This document shows, piece after piece, positions 51,253-60,547 of a stretch of DNA of 64,000 bases. A program made the position numbers and the translations under genes. The stretch's first letter is position 1, and each line of letters starts with the position of its first letter. The notes below the pieces were generated by a model. That model was not told where the DNA came from, made no database searches, and was given only the letters and a program-made list of their open reading frames with translations. This stretch comes from Candidatus Binatota bacterium (lineage in GTDB: Bacteria; Desulfobacterota; Binatia; UBA1149), in contig DUBO01000014.1 in assembly GCA_012960245.1 (NCBI GenBank), forward strand, positions 40,888-104,887, given 5' to 3'.

Positions 51253-52440
51253 ATGAACCTACACGACAATCCAGAACAGGCTTCCTTCCGCGCCGAACTC
51301 AGGCAGTGGCTGGCCGACAACCTGCCCGCTGGCTGGGGCAAGACCGTGCGCGAACCCGACGATCCAGAGGCACTTGTGGCCTTTCTCAAGCAGTGGCAGC
51401 TCAAGCTCTACGAGGGCGGCTGGGCCGGGCTCGACTGGCCCAGCGAATACGGGGGCCGCGGCGCGAGCGTGGCGGAGAGCATGATCTTCGGTGAAGAATA
51501 CGCGCTGGCCGACGCTCCCAACATGATCAACATGTCGGTGGGTGCGGCGCTGGTTGGCCCGACGCTGATCGCCTGTGGTAGCGACGAGCAGAAGCGCCGC
51601 TTTCTCGAACCCGTGCTCAAGGGCGAAGAGATATGGTGCCAGGGATTCTCGGAGCCCGGCGCCGGCAGCGACCTCGCGTCGCTGAGGACACGCGCCGATC
51701 TCGAGGGCGACCACTTCGTCGTCAACGGCCAGAAAACCTGGACCAGTTTTGCCCACCACTCGCAGTGGTGCATCCTCGTGGTGCGCACTGATCCCGAATC
51801 CGAACGGCACCGCGGGCTGAGTTTCCTGCTGGTCGATATGAACAGCCCGGGCATCACGGTGCGACCGCTCAAGGAAATGACCGGCCACGAGTGGTTCAAC
51901 GAAGTTTTTTTCGACCAGGTGAGCGTGCCCAGGGAAAACCTGGTCGGCGAGCTTCACCAGGGATGGAACGTGGTCATGACTACCCTTGCCCACGAACGCG
52001 GCAGCTCTTCGCAACACGCTCGCCTGGCCCTGCAGCTGGACAGGCTGGCACAGGCGGCCCGCGAACCGCGAGCAGACGGCAGCCGCGCGGCCGACGATCC
52101 GCTGGTGAGACAGCAACTGGCCGATTTCGCCGGGCGCATGATGATACTGCGCATGTCGGCCTGGCGACACGCGAGCACGCTTGACGCCGGCGGCGTGCCG
52201 GGCGCCGAAGGCTCCACGCTCAAGATCCTCTGGAGCGAGCTCGACCAGGAGGTCAAGTCAGCCGCCATCGACCTGCTGGGGCCGCGGGCGATGATTCCCG
52301 CAGGCGACCCCGACGCGGTGGACGAGGGCTACTGGGCCTACGAACTGCTGTGGTCGCGCGCCGCGACCATTTATGCCGGCACGTCCGAAGTCCAGCGCAA
52401 CATCATCGCAAACCGAGTACTGGGGCTGCCAAGACGATGA
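51253..52440 (+). CDS. acyl-CoA dehydrogenase (full-length)
   Basis: This 395-residue dehydrogenase has MNLHDNPEQASFRAELRQWLADNLP, GLDWPSEYGGRGAS, WCQGFSEPGAGSDLASLRTRA, NGQKTWTSFAHHSQW and a C-terminal YAGTSEVQRNIIANRVLGLPRR. The last motif has Ala where many enzymes have the catalytic Glu (YEGT), so the base may be elsewhere, as in several FadE paralogues. It starts with ATG at 51253. Its stop overlaps the Rieske oxygenase ATG (ATGA). Confidence 0.92.
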   Translation: MNLHDNPEQASFRAELRQWLADNLPAGWGKTVREPDDPEALVAFLKQWQLKLYEGGWAGLDWPSEYGGRGASVAESMIFGEEYALADAPNMINMSVGAALVGPTLIACGSDEQKRRFLEPVLKGEEIWCQGFSEPGAGSDLASLRTRADLEGDHFVVNGQKTWTSFAHHSQWCILVVRTDPESERHRGLSFLLVDMNSPGITVRPLKEMTGHEWFNEVFFDQVSVPRENLVGELHQGWNVVMTTLAHERGSSSQHARLALQLDRLAQAAREPRADGSRAADDPLVRQQLADFAGRMMILRMSAWRHASTLDAGGVPGAEGSTLKILWSELDQEVKSAAIDLLGPRAMIPAGDPDAVDEGYWAYELLWSRAATIYAGTSEVQRNIIANRVLGLPRR

Positions 52441-53414
52441 CCACCGCCAAATCGACCTCCGACGATAGGCGCTTCCCCTTTCCCGCTGTAGCGAACGGCT
52501 GGTTTCGCCTGGCCTACTCCGACGAACTCGCTGCCGGGCAGGTACTGCCGTTGTCGCTGCTCGACCGTGAACTGGTGCTCTACCGCGACGAGGAGGGCGG
52601 CGCGCACGCGGTGGACGCTTACTGCCCGCACCTGGGTGCCCACCTTGGCCACGGCGGCAAGGTTGATGGTTCGGGCATACGCTGCCCTTTTCACAACTGG
52701 CTGTGGGAAGCCGACGGCAGCTGCGGTGATATTCCTTACAGCGATCACATTCCGCCACGGGCCCGCATACACTGCTGGGCACTGTCCGAGAGCAACGGCA
52801 TCATCATGGCCTGGCACCACGACGCCGGACTCCCGCCCACCTTTGAAATCCCGACCCTACCCGAGTTGGAGTCAGCAGACTGGTCTCCGCTGGTGGTACG
52901 CAGGTGGACCATCAAGAGCCGCTGGCTCGACATGAACGAAAACGCAGTCGACCAGGCGCACTTTGAGTATGTACACGGCACCGCTACGCAACCGGCCACC
53001 ACTGCCGAGGTCGAGGGCCACCTTCTCAAGTGCCGCTCGCGCATGAAGATGTCGACTCCCCGCGGCAAGATTGACGGCGGCATCGACACCGACGACCACG
53101 GCCCCGGCTTCCAGGTCGTACGCGTGCACGGAGAACTCGAAACCCTGATGATCAACACCGCCACTCCCATAGACGATGAACTCACCGACGTGAGCTTTGC
53201 GTACAGCATCAAGGCCGATGGCGACGACAAGCTCATCGAGGGAATCGGTGCCTCCATCATCCGCGATCTTGAAAAACAGATGGCCCAGGACATCGTCATC
53301 TGGGAACACAAGCGCTACCACCGCCGGCCGTTGCTCTGCGAAGCCGACGGCCCGCTGTCGGTTTACAGGCAGTGGATGTCCCAGTTTTTCAGCGAGGGAG
53401 CCGTTAGGTCATGA
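52437..53414 (+). CDS. Rieske non-haem iron oxygenase (KshA-like), second copy
   Basis: This 325-residue oxygenase has the Rieske motifs CPHLGAHLGHGG and CPFHNW, and an iron site in ENAVDQAHFEYVHGT. It matches the oxygenase at 25514 closely in length, motif order and many shared segments (NGIIMAW, PTLPELESADW-like), so the two look like paralogues with separate substrates or steps. It starts inside the stop of the dehydrogenase (ATGA), and its own end overlaps the amidohydrolase-like start (ATGA). No ferredoxin or reductase gene is near. Confidence 0.92.
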   Translation: MTTAKSTSDDRRFPFPAVANGWFRLAYSDELAAGQVLPLSLLDRELVLYRDEEGGAHAVDAYCPHLGAHLGHGGKVDGSGIRCPFHNWLWEADGSCGDIPYSDHIPPRARIHCWALSESNGIIMAWHHDAGLPPTFEIPTLPELESADWSPLVVRRWTIKSRWLDMNENAVDQAHFEYVHGTATQPATTAEVEGHLLKCRSRMKMSTPRGKIDGGIDTDDHGPGFQVVRVHGELETLMINTATPIDDELTDVSFAYSIKADGDDKLIEGIGASIIRDLEKQMAQDIVIWEHKRYHRRPLLCEADGPLSVYRQWMSQFFSEGAVRS

Positions 53415-54223
53415 AGCGGGTAATAGACGCCTGGGTCAACGTAAACATGTCGGAGCTGGGGACGCCCGACTACCTGCTCGAGGTCGCCGAAAAATACTTC
53501 AAGCAGGGCGACGATTTCTTCCGCGACTACAGCATAGAAGAGATGACGGCCACCATGGACGAGCTGGGTGTGGAGCGAGCCATCCTGACCACCGACGTCA
53601 GCAAGCCCTCGGCCCACGTCCTGTCCTTCATCGAAAAACAGCCCGACCGCTTTGCCTTGGGCGTGCACCTGGACCCCCGCCGGCTGATGAAGACGGTGAA
53701 CGAGCTGGCGGCCATGGCCGCGTCGCAGCCGCTGGTGCTGGCCCGTATCACGCCGTTCTACTTTGGCCTGCCGCCCACCGACCCGGTTTACTACCCGGTG
53801 TACAGTAAGTGCATCGAACTCGGCCTGCCGCTGACCATCAACACCGGCATACCCGGCCCACCCGCACCCGCGGCCTGCCAGGACCCACTGCACCTTGACC
53901 GGGTGTGCCTGGATTTTCCTGATCTCAAGCTGGTGATGGCGCACGGCGCCGACCCCTGGTGGGGTGTTGCCTGCCGGCTGATGCTGAAGTACCCGAACCT
54001 CTACATGATGACCTCGGCTTACCTGCCGAAGTACCTGCCCACCGAGCTATTGGTTTTCATGGAAAAGCGCGCGCCGGGCAAGGTCATGTTTGCCAGCGAC
54101 CACCCGGCGATCCCGATCGGCCGCTGCGTGGAAGAAGCCCGCCGCCTGCAGTTGGACGACAGTACTCTTGCTGCCTACCTGCACGGCAACGCCGCACGCC
54201 TGTTCTTCGGCGAAGACGGCTGA
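53411..54223 (+). CDS. amidohydrolase-superfamily protein without the HxH metal motif
   Basis: This 270-residue TIM-barrel protein of the amidohydrolase_2 type (as in decarboxylases and ring hydrolases) has VCLDFPDLKLVMAHGADPWW and KVMFASDHPAIPIGRCVEEARRL. Members usually begin IDxHxH, which holds the first metal; here it is IDAWVNVN, with neither His. Later His and Asp residues are kept. It may use one metal or none. It ends the plus-strand run of CoA-transferases, transporter, dehydrogenase and oxygenase, and overlaps the oxygenase stop (ATGA). Confidence 0.82.
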   Translation: MKRVIDAWVNVNMSELGTPDYLLEVAEKYFKQGDDFFRDYSIEEMTATMDELGVERAILTTDVSKPSAHVLSFIEKQPDRFALGVHLDPRRLMKTVNELAAMAASQPLVLARITPFYFGLPPTDPVYYPVYSKCIELGLPLTINTGIPGPPAPAACQDPLHLDRVCLDFPDLKLVMAHGADPWWGVACRLMLKYPNLYMMTSAYLPKYLPTELLVFMEKRAPGKVMFASDHPAIPIGRCVEEARRLQLDDSTLAAYLHGNAARLFFGEDG

Positions 54224-54229
54224 ACCCGT

Positions 54230-56440
54230 CTACTGCTTGGCCTTCGCCTTGAACGTCGAGGCGGTGTTCTTCTTTACGTCGGCAGTAGTAAACACGGTTC
54301 TCCAGCACTGGCCGTCGCTGTTGATCAACCCCACCCCGAGCTGGGTGTCAGCCGCGAACATGGCCTCGGCAGAAAATGAAGCCGCCAGCGGCACGTTTGC
54401 GCCCTTGGCCAGCATTATGATCTTCGACTTGCCGGCGGCACCCGAGCCCATCTTTATCTTCGACAACCCATCGGCCACTCCCAGTTTGTCCTTGTACTTC
54501 CAGCCCTTGTTGCCTGCCTTGGCAAAGGGTACCCCGGGCCCCACGTCGAGCTGCGTGGAGTAAACAGCGGTGCCACCCTGGTAGTCATAAACGCAGAGGG
54601 AATACGTCGTTTCCTCGTCGAGGTCCCCGAAGTCAGCCACGGTGAGGGCCTCGCCCTTTATCCAGGCCCACTTGAGCTTGTCCTTGCTGTCGTCGTCCTT
54701 GTCGCTCACGGCGAACTGGACCTTGGCGGCATCGAGGCAGCTGTATTCCGCCACCGCTACGTTGTTGCAACCGGTGACCGCGTCGCAGAGGTCCACCGTG
54801 CAGGAGTCACCGTCACCACAGACCAACGGAGCCACGTCTATAATGCAGCCGCCCGCCCCGTCACATATCTCAACGCCGTTACACACGTCACCGTCCGAAC
54901 AACCCGCGCTGTTGGGCGTGTAAGCGCAGTCGCCGGCCGGCAGCGTGCAACTGTCGTCGGTGCATGGGTTGGCGTCATCGCAGTCGGAATCCTGGGCGCA
55001 AGCTTCCACGCGCTTGACCATGGTGAAGCTGTCGCTCACCGCACCGCCCTGCTGGATGTTGCTCACGGTCACCGAGCTACCGTTAAAATCCAGCACCACC
55101 GATCCGCCAACGTCCTCGGCAAAATACATCACCGGGTGCAGGGAGGCCAGGCCCAGGCGATAGCCGCCCGAGTGACCGGCTACGATGTGCACCGCCCCCT
55201 CGTTGGAGTTCAGGCCCGGCGACTTGGAGTAGGCGCCGTCACCGGCCGGACTGCCGTCGCCCGCGTCGAGCACGTGGCCGGCAGCCGAGATGGTGGCGAA
55301 GTCGGGCGTGGCGAGATCAGGCGCCGCGCCACAGGAAGGACAGTAGACGCCGTTAACGAGAAAGGATCTTTCGTAGGCGTGCGAGTGCCCCGTGAGCACG
55401 AGGTCAACGCCACCGGCTTCGAGGAGGCTCAACGCGTTCTCGCGCATATTCTGGTGGCGGCCCTGGCCGTCGCTGAACAGGTCCGAGTCGTGGGTACCCT
55501 TGGTGTAGGGCGGGTGATGCCAGAAGGCGATCAGCCAGGGCTGCGTGGTCGCCGCAAGATCCTCGAACAGCCACTGCATCATCGCCGAGCCGGCCGTGGC
55601 AGACGAGAAATGTGAGTCCAGCGAGATGAAGTGAGCATTGCCGTAGTCGAACGAGTAGTAGAGCTCGGTGCCAGACGCCACGCCCCCCGACTGGCCAGCG
55701 GTAGGCGGCGAGAAAGCTTCGAAATAAGGGCCGGTTTCGGTCACCGGGTCTGATCCGGTGACCCCGGTTTCATCGTGGTTGCCGGGCGTGGGCCAGCCCA
55801 CGTGGTTGCGCAGGATATCGGCGTAGACCCCGAAGTAGTTGTCGGTAAAGGCAGTCAGTGTACCCCAGGGGTAAGCGATGTCTCCGGCGTGAATGACGAT
55901 GTCCGGGTTACCGCCCATGAAGGCCAGCGCCTGGTTGCGTATGATCAACTGGTTGATGCCCGCACCCGAAACACCGAGGCTGCCCGAATCACCGATCAGC
56001 CAGGCCGTGAACGGGGCCGCGCTGCCCGCGGCCGGGGCGGTGTCGAACCAGTGGTCGGCATCGTCGCCCGCGTGTACGGTGCTGCTGCTGCCCACGCTAT
56101 AGTAGTAGCGCGTGCCGGGTACGAGGTCGGTGAGCGAGACGTCGTGGGTTTTGACCGACGGCAGGCGCGTGGATTCACTGGTGAGCAGGCCCGGGGCTGA
56201 ACCGTACTGTACCCGGCTGTCCTCCGGCGTGCTGGTGCGCCAGGAGATAGTGGCCGAGGTGCCCGACAGTGCCTGCAGGTAAGGGTCTCGGTCGAGCTGC
56301 GCCTGCGCCGGCTGAGCCGCCGCAAGCAGGCCGAGTGCTGCGACCCCCACTGCCAGCAGTACGGGCAACACGGCCCCCTCGGCCCGTCCGATGTTGCTGC
56401 CCAGAAAATCTGTCGGGTTCTTCGTGTTCATAATGGTCAT
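54230..56440 (-). CDS. secreted purple-acid-phosphatase-like metallophosphoesterase with cysteine repeats
   Basis: This 736-residue exported enzyme has a signal peptide (hydrophobic core about 24-42), then an N-terminal fibronectin/PAP-like domain (DPYLQALSGTSATISWRTS...). The metallophosphoesterase core has ligands in GDSG, HAGDIAYPWG, PGNHDE, FWHHPPY and GHSHAYERSF, so a dinuclear site looks complete. It ends with Cys-rich repeats (CDDANPCTDDSCTLPAGDC; CSDGDVCNGVEICDG) and a beta-rich tail. It likely hydrolyses phosphomonoesters outside the cell. It overlaps the TPR gene upstream (ATGA at 56437-56440); an internal ATG at 56431 has a better-spaced GAGGG. Confidence 0.92.
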   Translation of the reverse strand: MTIMNTKNPTDFLGSNIGRAEGAVLPVLLAVGVAALGLLAAAQPAQAQLDRDPYLQALSGTSATISWRTSTPEDSRVQYGSAPGLLTSESTRLPSVKTHDVSLTDLVPGTRYYYSVGSSSTVHAGDDADHWFDTAPAAGSAAPFTAWLIGDSGSLGVSGAGINQLIIRNQALAFMGGNPDIVIHAGDIAYPWGTLTAFTDNYFGVYADILRNHVGWPTPGNHDETGVTGSDPVTETGPYFEAFSPPTAGQSGGVASGTELYYSFDYGNAHFISLDSHFSSATAGSAMMQWLFEDLAATTQPWLIAFWHHPPYTKGTHDSDLFSDGQGRHQNMRENALSLLEAGGVDLVLTGHSHAYERSFLVNGVYCPSCGAAPDLATPDFATISAAGHVLDAGDGSPAGDGAYSKSPGLNSNEGAVHIVAGHSGGYRLGLASLHPVMYFAEDVGGSVVLDFNGSSVTVSNIQQGGAVSDSFTMVKRVEACAQDSDCDDANPCTDDSCTLPAGDCAYTPNSAGCSDGDVCNGVEICDGAGGCIIDVAPLVCGDGDSCTVDLCDAVTGCNNVAVAEYSCLDAAKVQFAVSDKDDDSKDKLKWAWIKGEALTVADFGDLDEETTYSLCVYDYQGGTAVYSTQLDVGPGVPFAKAGNKGWKYKDKLGVADGLSKIKMGSGAAGKSKIIMLAKGANVPLAASFSAEAMFAADTQLGVGLINSDGQCWRTVFTTADVKKNTASTFKAKAKQ

Positions 56441-57405
56441 CCCTCTTCTTCACCGCCGGTATTTCCACCCACGGTGGCCAGTCTCGATTTCATTTCCAGC
56501 GCGCGTTGCAACGCGGGCGCGAGTTTCAGCGCCGCCTCGACGTCGGCCCTCGCGGCCACGGCGTTACCCATTGCCTCGTGGACGCGCGCGCGATCCAGCC
56601 TGCTTATGGCAGTGTCACGGATAGCTACCCGTCGGCCTGCCTCGGTCAACGCGCGGTCGAGCTCGGCAGACGCGTCGTCCGTCCGTTTGCCTAGTTGAAG
56701 TGCGCGCGAGCGCAGGATGCTCCACGCGGCACCCTTGCGATCCGGCGCCCGCGGATCGTCTATGATCCTTAGTGCCGCTACGCCCTGGCCACGCTCAAGC
56801 TCCGAGCGGACCAGCGCCATCTCGAGTAGCACTGCCCTGCCCAGGCGACCTATGCCCTCGCGGTAACAGGCCACGGCGGCGTCGTAGTCGCCCAGCTCCT
56901 CGAGCAATTTACCACGGGCGACGAAAACCACGATGTCGGGGACCAGCTGCAACGACGACGCGTAGTCGCGCAGCGCGTCCAGCTTGCGCCCCGCCGCGAC
57001 CAGCAGCCGAGCGCGGGCGTTAAGAGTGGCCACCGTGGGTTCGCCCTTAGCGAGGAACCTATCAAGACGACTAAGCGCCTTTTTGTTCTCGCCGAGTATT
57101 TCATACACGAGCCCACGCTCACCCCGGGCTGAGCGTGCTTTTAATCCCAGCTCACGCGCGAGTTCGAGGTCGGCCAGTGCCTGTCGGGCTTCGCCCCGGG
57201 CGCGGTGAAAACGCGCACGCTTGAGCAGCTGTCTTGCGCGGTAGCGAGCGGCGAGGTTCTGGTCAGCCACGCGCTCGCCCAGGCGCACGATAGACTCTGG
57301 TTTGTCGCTGTGCGCACGAGCCAGCTGGGCACCTGCCCAGGGCTGCGCGATTGCGAAGAAGCCGATCGAGGCGACGGCAAGAAACCTGTAGAGCAAAACC
57401 TGCAT
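56437..57405 (-). CDS. exported TPR-repeat protein
   Basis: This 322-residue protein has a signal peptide (about 1-26, QPWAGA) and then helical repeats of about 34 residues: ARARFHRARGEARQALADLELARELG, GLVYEILGENKKALSRLDRFL, GKLLEELGDYDAAVACYREGIGRLG and VHEAMGNAVAARADVEAALKLAP. These fit tetratricopeptide repeats, which act as docking scaffolds. Its stop overlaps the start of the secreted phosphoesterase, so it may help that enzyme or its export. The 121 bp upstream holds a GC-rich hairpin near 57460-57476. Confidence 0.85.
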   Translation of the reverse strand: MQVLLYRFLAVASIGFFAIAQPWAGAQLARAHSDKPESIVRLGERVADQNLAARYRARQLLKRARFHRARGEARQALADLELARELGLKARSARGERGLVYEILGENKKALSRLDRFLAKGEPTVATLNARARLLVAAGRKLDALRDYASSLQLVPDIVVFVARGKLLEELGDYDAAVACYREGIGRLGRAVLLEMALVRSELERGQGVAALRIIDDPRAPDRKGAAWSILRSRALQLGKRTDDASAELDRALTEAGRRVAIRDTAISRLDRARVHEAMGNAVAARADVEAALKLAPALQRALEMKSRLATVGGNTGGEEEG

Positions 57406-57526
57406 GGGGGCAGCCCACCAGTGTTAACCCAGCTACCAGCCGCTTGTCCAGAGCAGCGCCCCCCCGGTCGGGGGGCCAAGTCGGTTTTTATGACCCGGGA
57501 CGTCCGCCGGGCCCCGGTTTTGTCGC

Positions 57527-58669
57527 TCAGGCTGGCTTTTCCAACACGTGAATCGCGCAGGCGCTGCCCAGCCCTATGACGTGGGTCAGGCCCAGGCGGG
57601 CACCTTCTACCTGCCGCGCGCCGGCCTCGCCGCGCAGGTGGGTAGAAACCTCGTAGATGTTGGCTATGCCAGTGGCCCCCAGGGGGTGTCCCTTGGAAAG
57701 CAGACCTCCGGAAACGTTGACCGGTATGCGTCCGCCCAGCGCCGTTTCGCCCTCGTCTATCAAGCGGCCGGCGTCACCGTCCTTGCACAGTCCGAGGTTT
57801 TCGTAGTGAAGAATCTCGGCGGTAGCGAAACAGTCGTGCAACTCAACGAGGTCGAGGTCGTCCGGCCCGACGCCCGCCATCTCGTAGGCCACCGCGGCCG
57901 CGTTGCGGGTGCAGGTGTTGATATCCGGCATCACGAGATCGCGGTCACTGTACGGGTCGCTGGTAAGGGCCGACGCCCTCACCTTGACGGCGCGCCCCGA
58001 GCCCAGCTCGCGCGCCTTTTTTTCCGACACCAGTACCGCCGCGGCCGCGCCGTCGACGTTGACCGAGCACATGAGCTTGGTGTTGGGGTACGAGATCATC
58101 TCGGCGCCCATCACGTCTTCGAGCGGGGTCTCCTTCTGGTACATGGCCTTGGAGTTCATCGTGGAATGATGGTGATTCTTGACCGACACCTGGGCGAACT
58201 GCTCAAAGGTGGTGCCGTAACTACGCGTGTGCTCCACGCCGGCCTCGGCAAAGACGCAGGGCATGATGCCCGACCCCAGCAAACCCTCTTTCGAGATTCC
58301 CTTGGAACCGCCCGCGCCGCCCAGCAGGCCACGGCCCATCTGCTCGACACCGACCGCCAGCACGACATCGTACAAGCCGGCCTTCACCCCCATCCAGGCC
58401 TCGCGAAAGGCAGTGGCACCGGTTGCGCAGGCGTTGGCCACGTTGACCACCGGTATGCCGGTCTGCCCGATCTCCTGCAGAACGCGCTGGCCTACCATGC
58501 CGCCTGCCTGCCCGAGATTGCCGCACCACGCGGCCTGCATGTCGCCCATGTTCAGGCCCGCGTCGTCGAGCGCCAGCAGCGCCGCCTCGGCACCCAGTGA
58601 TGTCAGGCTACGATCGGGAAATCGCCCGAAGCGGATCATGTCTACGCCCTGTATATATACGTCACCCAT
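57527..58669 (-). CDS. SCPx/lipid-transfer-type thiolase
   Basis: This 380-residue thiolase-fold enzyme has the nucleophile region NVANACATGATAFREAW (catalytic Cys in NACATG), ELHDCFATAEILHYENLGL with the His, GLLSKGHPLGATGIANIYE and GLGSACAIHVLEK. These are features of SCPx and Ltp-type thiolases, which cleave branched or side-chain 3-keto- or hydroxyacyl-CoAs. Together with the DUF35 protein encoded next door it may form an Ltp2-DUF35-style aldolase. It starts with ATG at 58669, 63 nt after the DUF35 gene. Confidence 0.92.
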   Translation of the reverse strand: MGDVYIQGVDMIRFGRFPDRSLTSLGAEAALLALDDAGLNMGDMQAAWCGNLGQAGGMVGQRVLQEIGQTGIPVVNVANACATGATAFREAWMGVKAGLYDVVLAVGVEQMGRGLLGGAGGSKGISKEGLLGSGIMPCVFAEAGVEHTRSYGTTFEQFAQVSVKNHHHSTMNSKAMYQKETPLEDVMGAEMISYPNTKLMCSVNVDGAAAAVLVSEKKARELGSGRAVKVRASALTSDPYSDRDLVMPDINTCTRNAAAVAYEMAGVGPDDLDLVELHDCFATAEILHYENLGLCKDGDAGRLIDEGETALGGRIPVNVSGGLLSKGHPLGATGIANIYEVSTHLRGEAGARQVEGARLGLTHVIGLGSACAIHVLEKPA

Positions 58670-58732
58670 CTTGTTCCTCGTCTGTCCTGTTCTACCCGGC
58701 TCGCGCCGGCCGGCTTGTCAACGGCTGTTCCT

Positions 58733-59161
58733 TCAGGCTGCCGGCCTGAAAAAATACGAAACGTAACTGTTACCGTCGCCGTCCTTGCGACCGGCGTCGT
58801 CAAAAAACACATCTACGGGCATGCCCAGCTCCACCGAGCCAGGCTCGGGCTCAACACCAACGAGGTTGCCCTTCACTGTACCGCCACCCTCGAGGTCGAC
58901 TATGGCCGAAACAAAAGGGACCTCCACGCCGGGAAACGACCGGTGCACGATAGAAAACACGTGCAGGGTGCCGCGATCCGAAAGTTTTACAGCTTCGAAC
59001 TTTTCGCGCGAAAAGCACTTTCCGCAGGCCATGCGCTGGCCCAGGTACACCGCCCCGCAGGACGAGCACTTCTGTCCTTCCAGGTAGGGGTCGGCGCCCT
59101 CTGGCAACTTGATGTAAGGCACCGCCGGCAGCGGGCCACTCGATTCTACTTTTTCACTCAT
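58733..59161 (-). CDS. Zn-ribbon/OB-fold (DUF35) acyl-CoA-associated protein
   Basis: This 142-residue protein has a rubredoxin-like zinc ribbon (CSSCG.. CGKC) followed by an OB-fold (GTLHVFSIVHRSFPGVEVPFVSAIVDLEGGGTVKGNLVG). DUF35 proteins pair with Ltp/SCPx thiolases, forming retro-aldolase complexes in steroid side-chain degradation. It sits between the acyl-CoA dehydrogenase and the thiolase on the same strand. It may shape the acyl-CoA entry site. The order and pairing fit that role; the substrate is inferred. Confidence 0.93.
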   Translation of the reverse strand: MSEKVESSGPLPAVPYIKLPEGADPYLEGQKCSSCGAVYLGQRMACGKCFSREKFEAVKLSDRGTLHVFSIVHRSFPGVEVPFVSAIVDLEGGGTVKGNLVGVEPEPGSVELGMPVDVFFDDAGRKDGDGNSYVSYFFRPAA

Positions 59162-59258
59162 CTGCTCTCCGGACTCCTGTTCAGGCCTGCGCCACCATGC
59201 CGCGACACGTTTTGATGACTAGCAGTGCGCGGTGGTTGATGGAACCCCGCCGGGCGTG

Positions 59259-60413
59259 TCAGCCGTGCGACGCGCAGCTGTAGGCACCAACGTCGAGCAT
59301 CGCGCGGGCCACCTGCTCGCGGCACCAGGAAGGGTCGCCGAGCTCGTGGTACTGCGCCCTTGCCCGGCGGAAAAAAAGATGAATGTCACTCGCCCAGGTA
59401 AAGCCCATGCCACCGTGCACCTGTATGCCTTGCTCGGCGACCTCGACGGCTGCCTGCGACGCCGCTGCCTTGGCCATGCAGGCAGACACGTGGGCGTGAG
59501 GCTCACCCGCATCGCAAGCCCAGGCAGCGTAAAGAGCCGCCGAACGCGCGCATTCGACGGCCACCAGCATGTCGGCGCACTTGTGCTGTATGGCCTGGAA
59601 GCTGCCTATCGGGCGACCAAACTGCTCGCGCACCTTCGCGTAGTCGACCGTAATTTCGAGCACGCGCGACGCAAGTCCACAGGCTTCGGCAGCCAGTGCG
59701 ACGCGACCGAGATCAGAAGCGCGGGCGACCGCTGCCAGTGCTTTTTCGCCCGAAGCGAGGAGGCAGTCGGCGTTGGCCTTCACAGAGGCGAACGCTACCG
59801 TGCACAGCCGCCGACCACGGTCTATGTAATCGTGCCGCGTGATCTCCAGGCCCTCGATGCCCGCGTCGACAAGCAACAACGCGGGCGCGTCTTCAAGCGA
59901 CACCGGTACGAGCAAGTGGCCAACGTCGCCGACACCCGGCACGGCTTCGATCACGCCATCGAGCACGAAGCCGCCTCCGTCGGGCGAGCAGCGCAGGCTG
60001 TCCGAGCTCCCGGCCGCGCCCTGGCCCAGCAAGGCGACGGTGCGGCTACCGTCGGCCACCGCGGCAGCAAGTTCGTGTGCCGCGCTGCTGTTCTCGGCGC
60101 CAGGCTGTGCGGCCGCGAGCAGCGCGCTCACGCCGACTACACTCGAGGCCACGAAAGGGCCCGGCGCCAGTACGCGCCCCATCTCTTCTGCCAGCAGCGC
60201 CAGCTCGACCGCACCCAGGCCGGTACCCCCGTTTTCGGGGGGAACCAGCAGCCCGCTCCAGCCCATGTCGGCCAGCCCCCGGCCGAAGGAGGCCGGAACA
60301 TCCTCGCCGTCGAGCAGCACCGAGCGCACAAGCTCCATCGGACATTCGCGCTCCAGCCAGCCACGCGCGCTGTCGCGCAAAAGCTGCTGTTCATCTGTAA
60401 ATCCTGCGTCCAA
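59259..60413 (-). CDS. acyl-CoA dehydrogenase
   Basis: This 384-residue dehydrogenase begins DAGFTDEQQLLRDSARGWLERECP. It has GWSGLLVPPENGGTGLG in the N-terminal domain, YAKVREQFGRPIGSFQAIQHKCADMLV, and GIQVHGGMGFTWASDIHLFFRRARA, the usual C-terminal FAD segment. The middle beta-domain is short, without SEPEAGSD. It starts with TTG at 60413, with GGAG seven bases upstream. It is the first gene of the minus-strand run with DUF35 and thiolase, so the operon could give dehydrogenation followed by C-C cleavage. Confidence 0.9.
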   Translation of the reverse strand: MDAGFTDEQQLLRDSARGWLERECPMELVRSVLLDGEDVPASFGRGLADMGWSGLLVPPENGGTGLGAVELALLAEEMGRVLAPGPFVASSVVGVSALLAAAQPGAENSSAAHELAAAVADGSRTVALLGQGAAGSSDSLRCSPDGGGFVLDGVIEAVPGVGDVGHLLVPVSLEDAPALLLVDAGIEGLEITRHDYIDRGRRLCTVAFASVKANADCLLASGEKALAAVARASDLGRVALAAEACGLASRVLEITVDYAKVREQFGRPIGSFQAIQHKCADMLVAVECARSAALYAAWACDAGEPHAHVSACMAKAAASQAAVEVAEQGIQVHGGMGFTWASDIHLFFRRARAQYHELGDPSWCREQVARAMLDVGAYSCASHG

Positions 60414-60547
60414 ACTCCTTCTCCCGGGGGAAAACGGCCCCGCAAATCCCTTTTCTAGTCAACAGTGGCGGCCATTGGAAGGGCTCGCCGCAGCAGGGCA
60501 CATCCCCCGGGAACCGCAGACCAGTGCCGCGACCCGGTATTTTGCCC

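Noticed and set aside
57460-57476. GC-rich hairpin CCCCCC..GGGGGG between the thiolase end and the TPR gene start
   Set aside because: The T-run near it lies on the wrong side for the minus-strand thiolase transcript, and no plus-strand gene ends there, so a terminator call is not supported.
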